Shown here one piece after another: positions 1 through 8,031 of a stretch of 64,000 nt of DNA. The DNA lies in NCBI GenBank assembly GCA_964633725.1, contig CAZWHY010000002.1:1-64000 (forward strand), read 5' to 3'. Position 1 is the stretch's first letter, and each line of letters starts with the position of its first letter. Under the pieces are notes generated by a model. That model was not told the origin of the DNA. It worked only from the letters and a program-made list of their open reading frames with translations, and did no database searches. The position numbers were made by a program, and so were the translations under genes. Source of the stretch: Berkiella_A sp964633725. Lineage in GTDB: Bacteria; Pseudomonadota; Gammaproteobacteria; Berkiellales; Berkiellaceae.

Positions 1-117
1 GAGGATGCCTTATGCTACGAATCTCTGTGAAATTCGTGGGGATCCCTCAGCAATTTTGGGAGAGGGTGGCCGGTAGGCCGGGTGAGGGTTAAATCCATCT
101 AAGCCTGCGCTAAAAAC
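1..117. repeat. REP-like palindromic repeat, copy 1, at the left edge
   Basis: The stretch around 45-94 (CCTCAGCAATTTTGGGAG, then GAGGGTGGCC, GGTAGGCC and GGGTGAGGG) recurs at 14249-14302 in the same orientation and as its reverse complement at 35621-35672 and 50926-50979. It contains the short complementary pair GGCC/GGCC and looks like a dispersed intergenic REP-type palindrome. It lies directly downstream of the integrase stop codon and may act as a transcription end. No gene is visible here. Confidence 0.6.
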
Positions 118-1266
118 TCATAAGCAATTAATACCAACAAGCTTTTGGTCATCCCCTAATTTCTTAATTGTGGGGATATTGTGGGGGTGGATTTTACCGC
201 CCCGCTTTAGCAATGTCAGCGTTGGTCCGTTAGCGCCTGTTTTGCAAACTGTTTCTGCTGCTTTAATAAGGTTGGTTAACTCCGCAGAAGAGTAATGGGT
301 CGTGATTCTCCCTGAACGATGTCCGAGCAAGTCTTGCCTGTCTTCATAACATACACCAGCAGCTCGTAAGCGCCTGCCAAAGGTATGTTTGAGGTCATGC
401 ACTCTTACTGGTATCTCAGTTCTCTTACGAGCCGTCTGCCAACCAGAGTTCAATATCCTTTTCATGGGGTTGCCTAAGTAGGTAAACACGCTTTCCTCAT
501 GAATACCTCTTACCTCATCAACGATAGACTTTGCGATTGAGTTTAAAACAATCAGTCGCTCTTCACCGTTTTTGACTAGCTCACCTGGTACAATAAAGAC
601 CGATGTATCTAGTTCAGGAACCAGAACTTCCCAATCCCAGCGTAAGCGACAGATTTCCATGTCGCGACAACCCGTATTAACAGCAAACAATGCCATCCTG
701 GATAAGTGAAGCGGTAGCGCTTGAAATAAACGTCTTTGTTCATTCCAACTTAAAGGGTATGGCTTGCGCAAATCAGGTTCAGGCAACAACTTTATTTTGG
801 GGGCGAAGGCTAACCAGGTGAGGCCGCTTTCATCCAACCATTCCGTTGTTGCGAGATTCAAAATTTGCCGAACCATCTTGAGTCCTTGATTGATGGTCCG
901 CATCTTAAGGCCGTCATTTTTTCGTTTTTGAATGAAGTCTTGCAGGCTACCCATGTGGAGCTTATCCAATGTCATGGTGCCGATATATCTATCCAAGACT
1001 CTCAAACGACTAGCATCGGAATCGATGCTGCGCGTGTGCATGTTTTCATTCAAATACTTTATGCCGGCCTCACGAAACGTTCTTTTGATTCTAACGCCAA
1101 ACAACACATGCAATCGAGTTTCTTCGATGCGATATGCTAAGTATTTTTCCGCTTCTTCGAGGCTGCTTGAGCCAATGCTCTCTCGAATTCTTTTTCCAAA
1201 GATTTGTTTGTCAATATGCCAGGTGTTTCCTCTTTTAAAGAGCCCTGGCGATCTTTTGCGTCCCAT
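118..1266 (-). CDS. int: tyrosine-type site-specific integrase
   Basis: This 382-residue tyrosine recombinase catalyses integration and excision of the surrounding island. The N-terminal part (about 1-60, GLFKRGNTW) is an arm-binding region, 60-160 a SAM-like core-binding domain and 170-350 the catalytic domain. Catalytic boxes are visible as TGCRDMEICRLRW (first Arg), HDLKHTFGRRLRAAG (second box, with Lys where many integrases have Arg; as I recall this variant is normal in this subfamily) and LLGHRSGRITTHYS (His and the nucleophilic Tyr). The gene overlaps the upstream helper gene by 130 bases in another frame. It reads toward the left edge, which places the intact att/tRNA site just outside the window. 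A tRNA 3' fragment at 13785-13830 is the likely other end. Family assignment is certain, the target is inferred. Confidence 0.93.
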   Translation of the reverse strand: MGRKRSPGLFKRGNTWHIDKQIFGKRIRESIGSSSLEEAEKYLAYRIEETRLHVLFGVRIKRTFREAGIKYLNENMHTRSIDSDASRLRVLDRYIGTMTLDKLHMGSLQDFIQKRKNDGLKMRTINQGLKMVRQILNLATTEWLDESGLTWLAFAPKIKLLPEPDLRKPYPLSWNEQRRLFQALPLHLSRMALFAVNTGCRDMEICRLRWDWEVLVPELDTSVFIVPGELVKNGEERLIVLNSIAKSIVDEVRGIHEESVFTYLGNPMKRILNSGWQTARKRTEIPVRVHDLKHTFGRRLRAAGVCYEDRQDLLGHRSGRITTHYSSAELTNLIKAAETVCKTGANGPTLTLLKRGGKIHPHNIPTIKKLGDDQKLVGINCL

Positions 1267-1496
1267 AGTGTACCTCCACGTGAAGTGTTCTTGAGACGCC
1301 CGTTGCGGGATTTATACTGCTCTACCCAGGCATCTAAATCAAGTCTATCAAAGGCGATTCCTTGTATTCCTATCGGTATTTCCGACAAGTGGGGCCGAAC
1401 TTCCTTATTGAAACGGTTTTTGTCCATGCCTAGATAGAAGTGCGCATCACGGTGGCGTATGAGGCGAGGCAATAGTTGTGTGCTGTTGAACATCAA
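1137..1496 (-). CDS. integrase-associated DNA-binding (excisionase-like) protein
   Basis: A 119-residue protein immediately upstream of, and overlapping by 130 bases, the integrase gene. The segment RDAHFYLGMDKNRFNKEVRP followed by IGIQGIAFDRLDLDAW is the winged-helix fold of AlpA/excisionase-type proteins that accompany this class of integrase. The C-terminal 45 residues are polar and charged and lie in the overlap. Tight overlap and shared orientation imply translational coupling, so it is probably a recombination directionality factor or int regulator. The family pattern is recognised; the exact role is inference. Confidence 0.75.
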   Translation of the reverse strand: MMFNSTQLLPRLIRHRDAHFYLGMDKNRFNKEVRPHLSEIPIGIQGIAFDRLDLDAWVEQYKSRNGRLKNTSRGGTLWDAKDRQGSLKEETPGILTNKSLEKEFERALAQAASKKRKNT

Positions 1497-1797
1497 TACA
1501 ACTCCATGTCAGTGTGATTGTTCTTAGGTTCGCATATTGGGTTGTTGTGCGTAACAAGCCATAACGAGTTACAGAATTTATAATTTAAAAGTCATGCTGT
1601 CAATGTAAAAATCAGCTGAAAAATATTGCGTATATTTAATTTGTTGTCAGTGGTTGTCTCTGATTGTCACCCAGTGGTATGGAGCGATAATTATTTCTTT
1701 ATCACTAAAATTGTGGTTGAAAACCTTAAAATTTGTGGATACATTGATCTGGCTTGAGAGAAAGAAACATGGATATGTGAAATTAAAGGAGCAGCCT
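1497..1797. other. intergenic promoter region between divergent int module and replication-type gene
   Basis: About 300 bases between the divergently read excisionase-like gene and the replication-type gene. The region is AT-rich around 1570-1650 and has repeated TTGTCA/GTTGTC words near 1640-1670. It presumably holds both divergent promoters. No gene is supported in it. Confidence 0.4.
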
Positions 1798-2268
1798 GTG
1801 AGAGCATTTGCAAAATTCCCAGTTAGTTTTTGGGCGCGTAGTACAACAAAGACCATCAGAGACACAGATACCAGAGCACTGCTTATTGCTATTTATCTTC
1901 AAACTAACACGCATTCTAATATGATTGGCGTGTACCATTTGCCATTGCCGTACATCACGGTCGATACAGGGATTGGATATGATGATATTTTGGAAATTAT
2001 GGATAAGCTTATAGACCTAGATTTTTGTGAGTATGACGATGGCCATGAGTATGTGTGGATCAAGAAATTTGCAGAAGACCAAACAGGGTTGAACCTCAAG
2101 GATGGGGACAAGCGCGTTAAAGCCATATATAAGTTACTGGGCAATATGCCTGAGTTAAACTTTAAGGATAAATTTTACGAACGTTATGAGAGCCATTACC
2201 ATTTGGGCAATAAGGTTCAAGAAGTTGATAGGCTAGTTGGCATCTATAATTCAAGCAAACAAGAATAG
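1798..2268 (+). CDS. phage/plasmid replication-type winged-helix protein
   Basis: A 156-residue protein. The open frame extends further upstream, but I chose the GTG at 1798 because AAAGGAG lies six bases before it and the protein then starts VRAFAKFPVSFW. That is similar to the beginning of phage replisome-organiser or replication proteins. The central part (RALLIAIYLQTNTHSN, GVYHLPLPYI, IMDKLIDLDFCEYDDG) reads as a DnaD/winged-helix-like module in which a short helix block precedes a 'cell length and sequence of the second subunit' type region. It stands next to the int module and just before two tandem arrays that could be iterons. A role in initiating replication of the excised element is inference. 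Confidence 0.55.
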   Translation: MRAFAKFPVSFWARSTTKTIRDTDTRALLIAIYLQTNTHSNMIGVYHLPLPYITVDTGIGYDDILEIMDKLIDLDFCEYDDGHEYVWIKKFAEDQTGLNLKDGDKRVKAIYKLLGNMPELNFKDKFYERYESHYHLGNKVQEVDRLVGIYNSSKQE

Positions 2269-2301
2269 ATAAATTAGTTGGGCTGCAAAAATTCTAATCC
2301 A

Positions 2302-2460
2302 GTATGCATGTTTCCCAGTATCTAGAAAACCTCTACACTAGTGCGCATGTTTCCCAGCATATGGAAAACCTCTACACTAGTGTGCATGTTTCCCAGTATA
2401 TGGAAAACCTCTAGACTAGTGTGCATGTTTCTCAGTATCTGAAATACCTCTAACCAGGCA
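2302..2460. repeat. tandem array, 39-bp unit, about four copies
   Basis: The word GCATGTTTCCCAG starts at 2306, 2345, 2384 and (one change) 2423, exactly 39 bases apart, with a decayed fifth start at 2458. Each unit continues with a GGAAAACCTCTACACTAGT-like block. Because 39 is a multiple of three, the reverse strand shows an apparent 60-codon reading frame of 13-residue repeats, which I regard as an artefact. Position just behind a replication-type gene makes iterons or another protein-binding array possible. Confidence 0.85.
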
Positions 2461-2534
2461 TGTATATTTCCTAAAATGAACAAACAAGTTGGTGCTCGTA
2501 CCAAAAGCCGCTGTGAAACCTATATGCTACGTCA

Positions 2535-2652
2535 CCCCGCCCATTTGACCGCATCAACCCTGCCCATTTGACCGTATCGAACCTGCCCATTTGGCAGTAT
2601 GGTCCTGCCCGTTCGGCAGTATCGAACCTGCCCATTTGACCGTACGGTAATA
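2535..2652. repeat. tandem array, about 23-bp unit, five copies
   Basis: GCCCATTTG (once GCCCGTTCG) starts at 2539, 2562, 2585, 2607 and 2630, a spacing of 23, 23, 22 and 23 bases. Units alternate between GACCGTATCGAAC-type and GGCAGTATGGTC-type tails. Unit size and regular phasing near two turns of the helix are typical of iterons or operator arrays. No protein-coding potential is convincing here. Confidence 0.8.
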
Positions 2653-3232
2653 CCCCCTTTGAAGCCCCTTCAAAGCAGTTGTCAAAAACAATACCCACCC
2701 TTCAAAGCCCCTTCAGAGGGGTAGGCATAGCTGTCTTCCAAGAATAATATCTACAAAAATGGGTAATTTGATGGTACATCGATGCTGCATCAATGATACA
2801 TAGAAGCAAGGATAAGAATAATGAAAAGGAGCAGGATTAGGATTAGGAAAAAAAAAGAAAAAGGGGAAGAATAAGAAACACGAGAAGGAGAGAGGAGAAG
2901 GTTTGGAAGAGGGGAGAGGAAACAATTTGATACCGGTGGTTAAATTCATCGGTTCGGTGTATTTGGCAGGGAACAGCGGTAACAGCGGGAGCAGCCAACA
3001 AATATGGGGGATGTAGTGTTCACACTGGTAGAATCGTTTGGGAACGGTTTTAAGCTTGGCATTACAGGCATGTTCTCTTTGTTCTCGGTATTCCCGTACC
3101 AAAAGCAGTATTCTGAATATTGCAATGAGGATAAGCTTATCTCTCTCGCATATTTGAGGTTGATGTCTTGATTGGCAGTGATGCTTATTATAAGGCTCTG
3201 AGGAAAGATATGGGGCCTTCTAGCCATGTCCC
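2653..3232. other. non-coding stretch with a strand-asymmetric purine tract
   Basis: Between the 23-bp array and the first hairpin repeat no gene is supported; the reverse-strand open frames here are low-complexity artefacts. From about 2803 to 2930 the plus strand is nearly all A and G (blocks such as AGGATTAGGATTAGG and GAGAAGGAGAGAGGAG). Such tracts can form triplex-like or easily melted DNA. The stretch may belong to a replication origin, but that is speculation. Confidence 0.5.
2657..2675. repeat. perfect 8-bp hairpin
   Basis: CTTTGAAG, three C, CTTCAAAG is a perfect inverted repeat. A partial direct copy (TTCAAAGCCCCTTCA) follows at about 2702-2716. It directly follows the 23-bp array. 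It could be part of an origin or a terminator-like structure; no T-run follows. Confidence 0.6.
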
Positions 3233-3304
3233 TATACGGGGCACAGAAGCGCAATATACGTGCAGCAAGTGGGGCTGGGATTTAGCCCCCCACTCAAGTA
3301 GTGC
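3233..3304. repeat. island hairpin element, copy a
   Basis: TATACGGGGCACAGAAGCGC begins the conserved leader. The hairpin GTGC...GTGC runs 3260-3304, with an inner stem AGTGGGGCT...AGCCCCCCACT that differs in sequence from the other copies but keeps base pairing. It lies about 280 bases before the first defence gene. Related copies: 8907-8976, 10819-10883, 10982-11051, 11211-11261 and a degenerate one at 15711-15760. Confidence 0.75.
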
Positions 3305-3579
3305 GGATAATAATGCTGGTTAAATCAGGATATGGTGAGAGAGCACTACGTACTTAGTTGGCAAGATTATACGAGTAACTATGCATGTTGAGTGCCATCT
3401 GTAGTTATGCTGAGATAATGACAAGTCAGAGAAAAATTTTTAAAGTCACCAAGGCCACTATGTTTATGTTCAGACAAAATATAAGAGTTTGAGTAGTATC
3501 AGATAACGTCAAGATGAAGTTGGATAGATAATTTCTTCTATAATGTAAAGATGTCCCGGCAGATTTATATCTCAATATT
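3305..3579. other. upstream region of the winged-helix gene
   Basis: This stretch continues the similarity seen after other copies of the hairpin element (GTAGTGCGGATAATAATGCTGG here, GTAGTGCGGTTAATAATCTTG near 11255). It then becomes unique AT-rich DNA leading to the start at 3580. A promoter is expected, but I cannot single out one box pair with confidence. Confidence 0.4.
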
Positions 3580-4224
3580 ATGACTAAAGATGAAATTCGT
3601 GATGCAATAATGAACTATTTGTATGAACAGCGTTCGAAAGCTCGAGGTGTTGCAGGGTTATCAAAAAAGTTTAAAGATATCCAGAAGGGTGTTCAGTCAA
3701 TGAATATTAAGCAAGGCGAGCTTGCAGATAACCTTCAGTATTTAGTTAGTAATAAGTGGGTGGAACAACACTATAACAACCAGTCACAATGGCGGGAAGG
3801 ATATCAACGAACAATTTATTATAGTTTATCGCCCCAGGGTATTGATATGCTAGTTGGTCGGCCTTCAAAATACAGTATTCAGGAACATTATAAATATATA
3901 AACATTGAAAAAATAGAAGGGCTCACGGTTATCGCGAATGGGATATATGTAAATGTTGATTATAGAGACTTTGCTAATAAGGTTCTTGGTCTTCTTGAAG
4001 AGATTAATAGTTCATCTGAACTTAGCGATGCAGACAAGTCAAACCTAACCAATGATTTATCCACTATAATTTTGCAAACTAGTAAGAGTGAAGGGGTGGA
4101 TGGAAGCATAATAAAAAGGGCTTGGGATGACTTTCAAAATAAGCTTATAGAGAAGGGGTTTGACACAGTATTTTCTGGAAGTTTGATTGGAATTGCGGCA
4201 TTAGTTAAGAATTTATTTACTTAA
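3580..4224 (+). CDS. winged-helix protein with C-terminal hydrophobic helix; probable defence gene
   Basis: A 214-residue protein not assignable to a named family by eye. Residues 1-95 look like a winged-helix domain (DEIRDAIMNYLYEQ, IKQGELADNLQYLVSNKWVEQ, then a wing GYQRTIYYSLSPQGIDML). Residues 120-185 form a helical segment (DFANKVLGLLEEINSSSELSD...IIKRAWDDFQNKL). The last 20 residues (FSGSLIGIAALVKNLF) are hydrophobic and glycine-containing, like a membrane-inserting helix. The architecture fits a sensor-plus-membrane-effector protein, which is inference. The gene is followed 89 bases later by a DUF3800 gene in the same direction. Expression is probably shared. Confidence 0.6.
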   Translation: MTKDEIRDAIMNYLYEQRSKARGVAGLSKKFKDIQKGVQSMNIKQGELADNLQYLVSNKWVEQHYNNQSQWREGYQRTIYYSLSPQGIDMLVGRPSKYSIQEHYKYINIEKIEGLTVIANGIYVNVDYRDFANKVLGLLEEINSSSELSDADKSNLTNDLSTIILQTSKSEGVDGSIIKRAWDDFQNKLIEKGFDTVFSGSLIGIAALVKNLFT

Positions 4225-4313
4225 AGGGAATGCTCCAAGTCTGAGGGCTTATTTATTTCTGGCTATATGTAATGTCAATACCTGTACTTTGCGGTTACTG
4301 CTATGGAGTTAGC

Positions 4314-5465
4314 GTGGATACAAAAACAATTTTCTTTGATGAATCAGGTAACACTGAAGCTGGGATAAGCGATCCTAAACAACTATTTGTTACGTATGCA
4401 TCTGTACTATCTTCCGAAAAAATCTGCAAAACAGCGTTATGCGATGCTTTCCCTGATACTTTCCCAAATGAAATCAAATACACTAATGTCAACGATGATA
4501 AGGATAAGATTATTGAAGCATTGTCATTTGTGAAAAAAAATGGTGGCAAGTTTAAAATTTATCAGGTTTATAAGCCATTATTCCTATTTCATTCATTACT
4601 AACCTCGTTTTTTGAAGATGAAGCAGAGTATATAGGAGCAGATCATCTATCCGGGGAGCCCGATTTCACATATACTCGGATGCATACATTTTGGTTTTAC
4701 TATATGTGTGCAAGAGGGAGTAAGTTTTTAGCTCAGTTGGTTTATGCATATCAACTTTTTGTCAGAAAGCCGAGGAAAAAGTACTATAAAAATCTGTATG
4801 ACTTGACAAAGTTAGCAGCAGATGATGGCTGTTCAGTTACAACATTCATATTTAACTCAATAAATAGATTAGGTTTTGACGGTGCAAAGGAACTAATATC
4901 TAAAGAAAGTAAATTTAATACATCATACATAGACACAGCTTTGCCATGTACATTACAGACAATAAGCAGATGGTCGCATGAACTTAACGAGCCATTTTAT
5001 GTAATTCATGACAAGTCTTATCCTGTTGAAAAGAGAACGAAACTATTTAATCATTTAAATAGTCTTGCTGAAAAACCTAAGAAGAAGATTAAATCTAAAG
5101 TTGATCAAACGCTGACATGGGTTCTTCCACAGGTTAATTTAAAAGAAGATATAAAGTTTGAAGACTCAAGAATACATTATGGCTTACAAGTCGCTGATAT
5201 TCTTGCAGGGGCATTTAATAATTGCGCCAGATCGATAGAGGACGAAACATCACATGATATAAGAGAATTTTTTGAAAAGCTTGCTCTAATTGTAGATGAT
5301 AAAGACTTTATGTTTATGAGTCCTGACATAACATATGCAAATCCATGGGAGAGAGAATATATCAGGTTAAAAGAGATGAAAGAACTTTGTAGCAGTCAAT
5401 TTAAGGATGAAATAAAAAACCAAAAGATTAGGGATAGAAAAAATGGTGGCAAAAGCAAGGAATAA
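4314..5465 (+). CDS. DUF3800 domain protein
   Basis: A 383-residue protein with the two hallmark motifs of DUF3800 (predicted RNase H-like fold): FFDESG at residues 7-12 and GLQVADILAG at 290-299. The acidic residues of these motifs would form a metal-binding nuclease-like site; activity is not established for most members. An ATG at 4272 is in frame, but I prefer the GTG at 4314 because GGAG precedes it by five bases and it puts the DESG motif at the usual N-terminal position. The next small gene overlaps its 3' end by 23 bases. DUF3800 genes are frequent in defence islands, matching the setting here. Confidence 0.88.
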   Translation: MDTKTIFFDESGNTEAGISDPKQLFVTYASVLSSEKICKTALCDAFPDTFPNEIKYTNVNDDKDKIIEALSFVKKNGGKFKIYQVYKPLFLFHSLLTSFFEDEAEYIGADHLSGEPDFTYTRMHTFWFYYMCARGSKFLAQLVYAYQLFVRKPRKKYYKNLYDLTKLAADDGCSVTTFIFNSINRLGFDGAKELISKESKFNTSYIDTALPCTLQTISRWSHELNEPFYVIHDKSYPVEKRTKLFNHLNSLAEKPKKKIKSKVDQTLTWVLPQVNLKEDIKFEDSRIHYGLQVADILAGAFNNCARSIEDETSHDIREFFEKLALIVDDKDFMFMSPDITYANPWEREYIRLKEMKELCSSQFKDEIKNQKIRDRKNGGKSKE

Positions 5466-5712
5466 ACTTAAACATGCTATAAAGGATCAATTAATTTACA
5501 TTAAAAGCAGTTGTGATTTATTTGGTGCAGGTTGTAAAGCAGAAGCTATAAGAATAGCAGCCGCGCTAAATGTTTTGCTTGAAGATCGCAGCAGTTCGAA
5601 AGGTATTTTAAGAAGAATTGAAGAGTATACATTTTTATTGCTATCAACAGTTCCAAAGGTTGAAAAGATTGATTCTAATATGTTGTTATGGCAAAGAAGG
5701 GAAAACAGTTAA
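5443..5712 (+). CDS. small hypothetical protein, possibly truncated
   Basis: 89 residues, overlapping the DUF3800 gene by 23 bases, hence translationally coupled. The pattern IYIKSSCDLFGAGCKAEAIR followed by IAAALNVLLED resembles the N-terminus of a family of uncharacterised proteins, usually longer, with a DxGxxxEAxRxA core. After the stop, the +1 frame stays open for another 30 codons or so (GKEGKTVKVSNLSLTTK), so a frameshift that truncated a longer gene is possible. It may be a cognate partner of the DUF3800 protein. Function unknown. Confidence 0.6.
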   Translation: MVAKARNKLKHAIKDQLIYIKSSCDLFGAGCKAEAIRIAAALNVLLEDRSSSKGILRRIEEYTFLLLSTVPKVEKIDSNMLLWQRRENS

Positions 5713-5837
5713 GGTTTCAAATTTAAGTCTAACCACTAAATTACCAATGAAGTCAGCTTCATTTGGTTTAGTCCTGTACTTTTTCCTTTAGGGGTTTAAG
5801 TCTTGATAGATTGGGCAGCAAACAAAAAGGAGGAATT

Positions 5838-6203
5838 ATGTTTGACATAGAGGATGCACAAAAGCAAAAATTCATTCACTTTGCTAAAGGCATAACAGAG
5901 CGAGAAGATATTAAACTTTGGCACGAGGTTAAAAACGGCGCTCTAGTATTATCTTTAGATAAAAGTCTTTCAACAGAGAAAAGACCAAATATGAGAAGTC
6001 ATATTTTAAACATAATAATTAGTGAGCTAATTTTCCAGGACTACTCAAGTACTACTGATGCTCAATTTGAAGTTTATTTTAAGAGAATGGGGGAAATTAA
6101 AGATAATTTTAATTTTAAATCTGGCCCCAGTGATTCCCTTACCGTACAAAATGAAACTAGTTGGGTTATAAAATCTGATGGGAGCGTATCATGCATTGCA
6201 TAG
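5838..6203 (+). CDS. hypothetical protein behind a strong ribosome-binding site
   Basis: 121 residues starting at the ATG at 5838. A perfect AAAGGAGG lies four bases upstream, so this start is favoured over the in-frame TTG at 5811. The protein begins MFDIEDAQKQKFIHFAKG; I recognise no family. It appears soluble, with mixed helix and strand and no signal peptide. It is the last gene of the co-directional run starting at 3580 and ends before the first of two related repeats. Confidence 0.6.
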   Translation: MFDIEDAQKQKFIHFAKGITEREDIKLWHEVKNGALVLSLDKSLSTEKRPNMRSHILNIIISELIFQDYSSTTDAQFEVYFKRMGEIKDNFNFKSGPSDSLTVQNETSWVIKSDGSVSCIA

Positions 6204-6264
6204 TACAGCTATACTATGGCGCGCAAAAAACCTTTGATATTTATAAATTTGAAACTGTAGATTA

Positions 6265-6395
6265 ACCAACAGAGGTCGATTAGGGTTGTGGAAGTGGGTC
6301 TCGTTCACTTTGTAGTGATACATAAGCCATGTTTTTGTAAACCCAGATAATACTTAGGAGGTGTTTAAAAGTTGAATCTCGGCAAAATAGAGAAG
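6265..6395. repeat. dispersed repeat pair, copy A
   Basis: About 120 bases here match 6910-7040 over most of their length (blocks GGTTGTGGAAGTG, GATACATAAGCC, TTTTTGTAAACCCA, GTTGAATCTCGGCAA). A small hairpin CACT-TTGT-AGTG here is CACC-TTGT-GGTG in the other copy, a compensated base-pair change. The two copies bracket the small gene at 6443-6751. Confidence 0.75.
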
Positions 6396-6442
6396 CTTCT
6401 AAAGCCATTAATATCATTAATCGCCCTGGCTTAAGGTTGGGG

Positions 6443-6751
6443 TCAGAGTTTTTTAAGACCCGTATCTATTTGTATTATTCTTGCATAAATGTCTAAACTT
6501 CCTATATCTTTTCGCGGAATCTCCCACTTCAATATATAGTTATTAACCGATACCATCAACGTAATAGCATTATTACTTTTGATAATATAATTTTTGTGTG
6601 GGGGTTTGGGTGAGACTATATTAATTTTATCTTTGTTTATCGCCTTTTCTATCGCCGCCCTTACTTTTTTTTCTTGATCCTCTTCCATCAACACAAGTGT
6701 AACCTCTCTATTTCTTTCTTTCACAAGTCTCTTCGATAGCCTTCTTAACAT
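6443..6751 (-). CDS. hypothetical protein between two repeat copies
   Basis: 102 residues, charged N-terminal half (LSKRLVKERNREVTLVLMEEDQ) and a strand-rich C-terminal half (NNAITLMVSVNNYILKWEIP). No clear ribosome-binding site precedes the ATG, and I recognise no family. It is framed by the repeat pair at 6265 and 6910, suggesting acquisition as a module. It could be the remnant of a larger gene. Confidence 0.4.
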   Translation of the reverse strand: MLRRLSKRLVKERNREVTLVLMEEDQEKKVRAAIEKAINKDKINIVSPKPPHKNYIIKSNNAITLMVSVNNYILKWEIPRKDIGSLDIYARIIQIDTGLKKL

Positions 6752-6909
6752 TAAGCCGGGCTCTCGGCTCCAATCATTATTTATCTTATCCCATTCAGAA
6801 AAACTTTGTTAGCTAGGAAAGTTTCTGTTTCCTTAAGCTGGATACTAAATTGCCGGCAAAGCCGGCCTGACTTGATCTTTAGGAATTTCAAAAGTTAGAT
6901 GGGGGGGAA

Positions 6910-7040
6910 ACAACAGAGGGTGACTAGGGCTGTGGAAGTGATGCCCATCCACCTTGTGGTGACGCATAAGCCCTTTTTTCTGTAAACCCAGGGGAATCTT
7001 AGGGGGCACTTAAAATTTGAATCTAGGCAATACAAAGGAA
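6910..7040. repeat. dispersed repeat pair, copy B
   Basis: This is the second copy of the roughly 120-base repeat at 6265-6395, in the same orientation, with CACC-TTGT-GGTG as its small hairpin. It ends just before the stop codon of the AbiJ gene. The flanking region 6752-6909 holds nothing recognisable. Confidence 0.75.
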
Positions 7041-7050
7041 GCTATCCAAG

Positions 7051-7920
7051 TCATTTTGAGGCCTTGCCAACAATCTCTTCTTTCGTTGTAATATAGTTTA
7101 CTAACGCGTGGGATGTTAGCAGTACCAGACGAGCCTCTGGCCCAAGATCAGCAATCATCTTGTCTTTCCCTCCATGCCGAACCCCAGTTGCGTCAGACGT
7201 CCAACCATATAATGTTGAAATAATCTTTCCAATGGCGGGTGGGATTTTTAACTTTTTACCTAACTCTTGTGTTTGGCTTCCTAATGTACCTGATTTGTCT
7301 AGTATTGTGCATGACAGGCTTTCAATAGCTGAGATTGACTCTTTTATAGAGTTTTCGAAGTCAGGCTTTGGTCTGGCTGAAAAGAAAATTAGACTTTTTT
7401 CAAGACTTATCCTTACATTACTTTCCCTAGGCAAGGATTTTTTTGCCTCATTAATCTCACTCACTTCAATAGGTTCAAACCTTGGAATTACTTTACTATT
7501 TTGGATTTGGTACGCTGCGTTCTCATTTTCAAGGATACCATTAAGTCTTTTTTCCAACTTTCTTATATCTATAACACGAGCACTATTTGAAAAATTTAAA
7601 ACGGTATCAACAAAATCATATTTTTCATACCACTCCAAACCTTCATACCTTGTTTTTATGGATTCAGTAACCTTATGATATTTAGAGTCTAAGTTATCAA
7701 GTGACAACGAAAAGAAGTCGGTCCATATTATTTTGATTAAAGGGTATGCCTTGGATTTCTGAACTGGATTCCCGTCATAGCCAGTGGTTGAGTGAGGAGC
7801 GCATTTCTCGAAAATATGCTCAAAAATCGCACTCCAGATCTTTGTTGACAAGTTCCTATCCATACTTTCGTGCTGAATCGGTTTTGATTTTTTGTAACCA
7901 TGGGTTCTTGAAAACGTCAT
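7051..7920 (-). CDS. AbiJ-type abortive infection protein (AbiJ_NTD4 plus HEPN-like C-terminus)
   Basis: A 289-residue protein. The N-terminus (MTFSRTHGYKK...ESMDRNLSTKIWSAIFE) matches the AbiJ N-terminal domain type 4. The C-terminal half carries the typical RPKPDFENSIKESISAIESL segment, an LYGWTSDATGVRHGG segment and a final helix ending ALVNYI, a HEPN-like module in which the Arg-His pair (GVRH) would be the RNase site. The family is known for phage-induced growth arrest; action on RNA is inferred from the HEPN-like part. AAGGA lies six bases before the ATG. A copy of the short motif CAAGGGCACCCA lies about 38 bases upstream of the start. Confidence 0.9.
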   Translation of the reverse strand: MTFSRTHGYKKSKPIQHESMDRNLSTKIWSAIFEHIFEKCAPHSTTGYDGNPVQKSKAYPLIKIIWTDFFSLSLDNLDSKYHKVTESIKTRYEGLEWYEKYDFVDTVLNFSNSARVIDIRKLEKRLNGILENENAAYQIQNSKVIPRFEPIEVSEINEAKKSLPRESNVRISLEKSLIFFSARPKPDFENSIKESISAIESLSCTILDKSGTLGSQTQELGKKLKIPPAIGKIISTLYGWTSDATGVRHGGKDKMIADLGPEARLVLLTSHALVNYITTKEEIVGKASK

Positions 7921-8031
7921 TTTCTTTCCTTTTTTAAAATTTGAAGCATTAATGATGCAAGGGCACCCACTTTAACATTATATAAATATGTATATATTAA
8001 TTGGATGCGAGGTTAATTAAAATGGGTGTCT

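Noticed and set aside
865..1437. Plus-strand frames opposite the integrase module
   Set aside because: They are antisense shadows of the integrase and its overlapping partner, with no motif or start signal.
2322..2504. 60-codon minus-strand frame with 13-residue repeats
   Set aside because: It arises because the 39-bp repeat is a multiple of three; no ribosome-binding site and no protein-like composition.
2302..2652. Tandem arrays as a CRISPR array
   Set aside because: Units are directly adjacent without unique spacers, and there are no cas genes.
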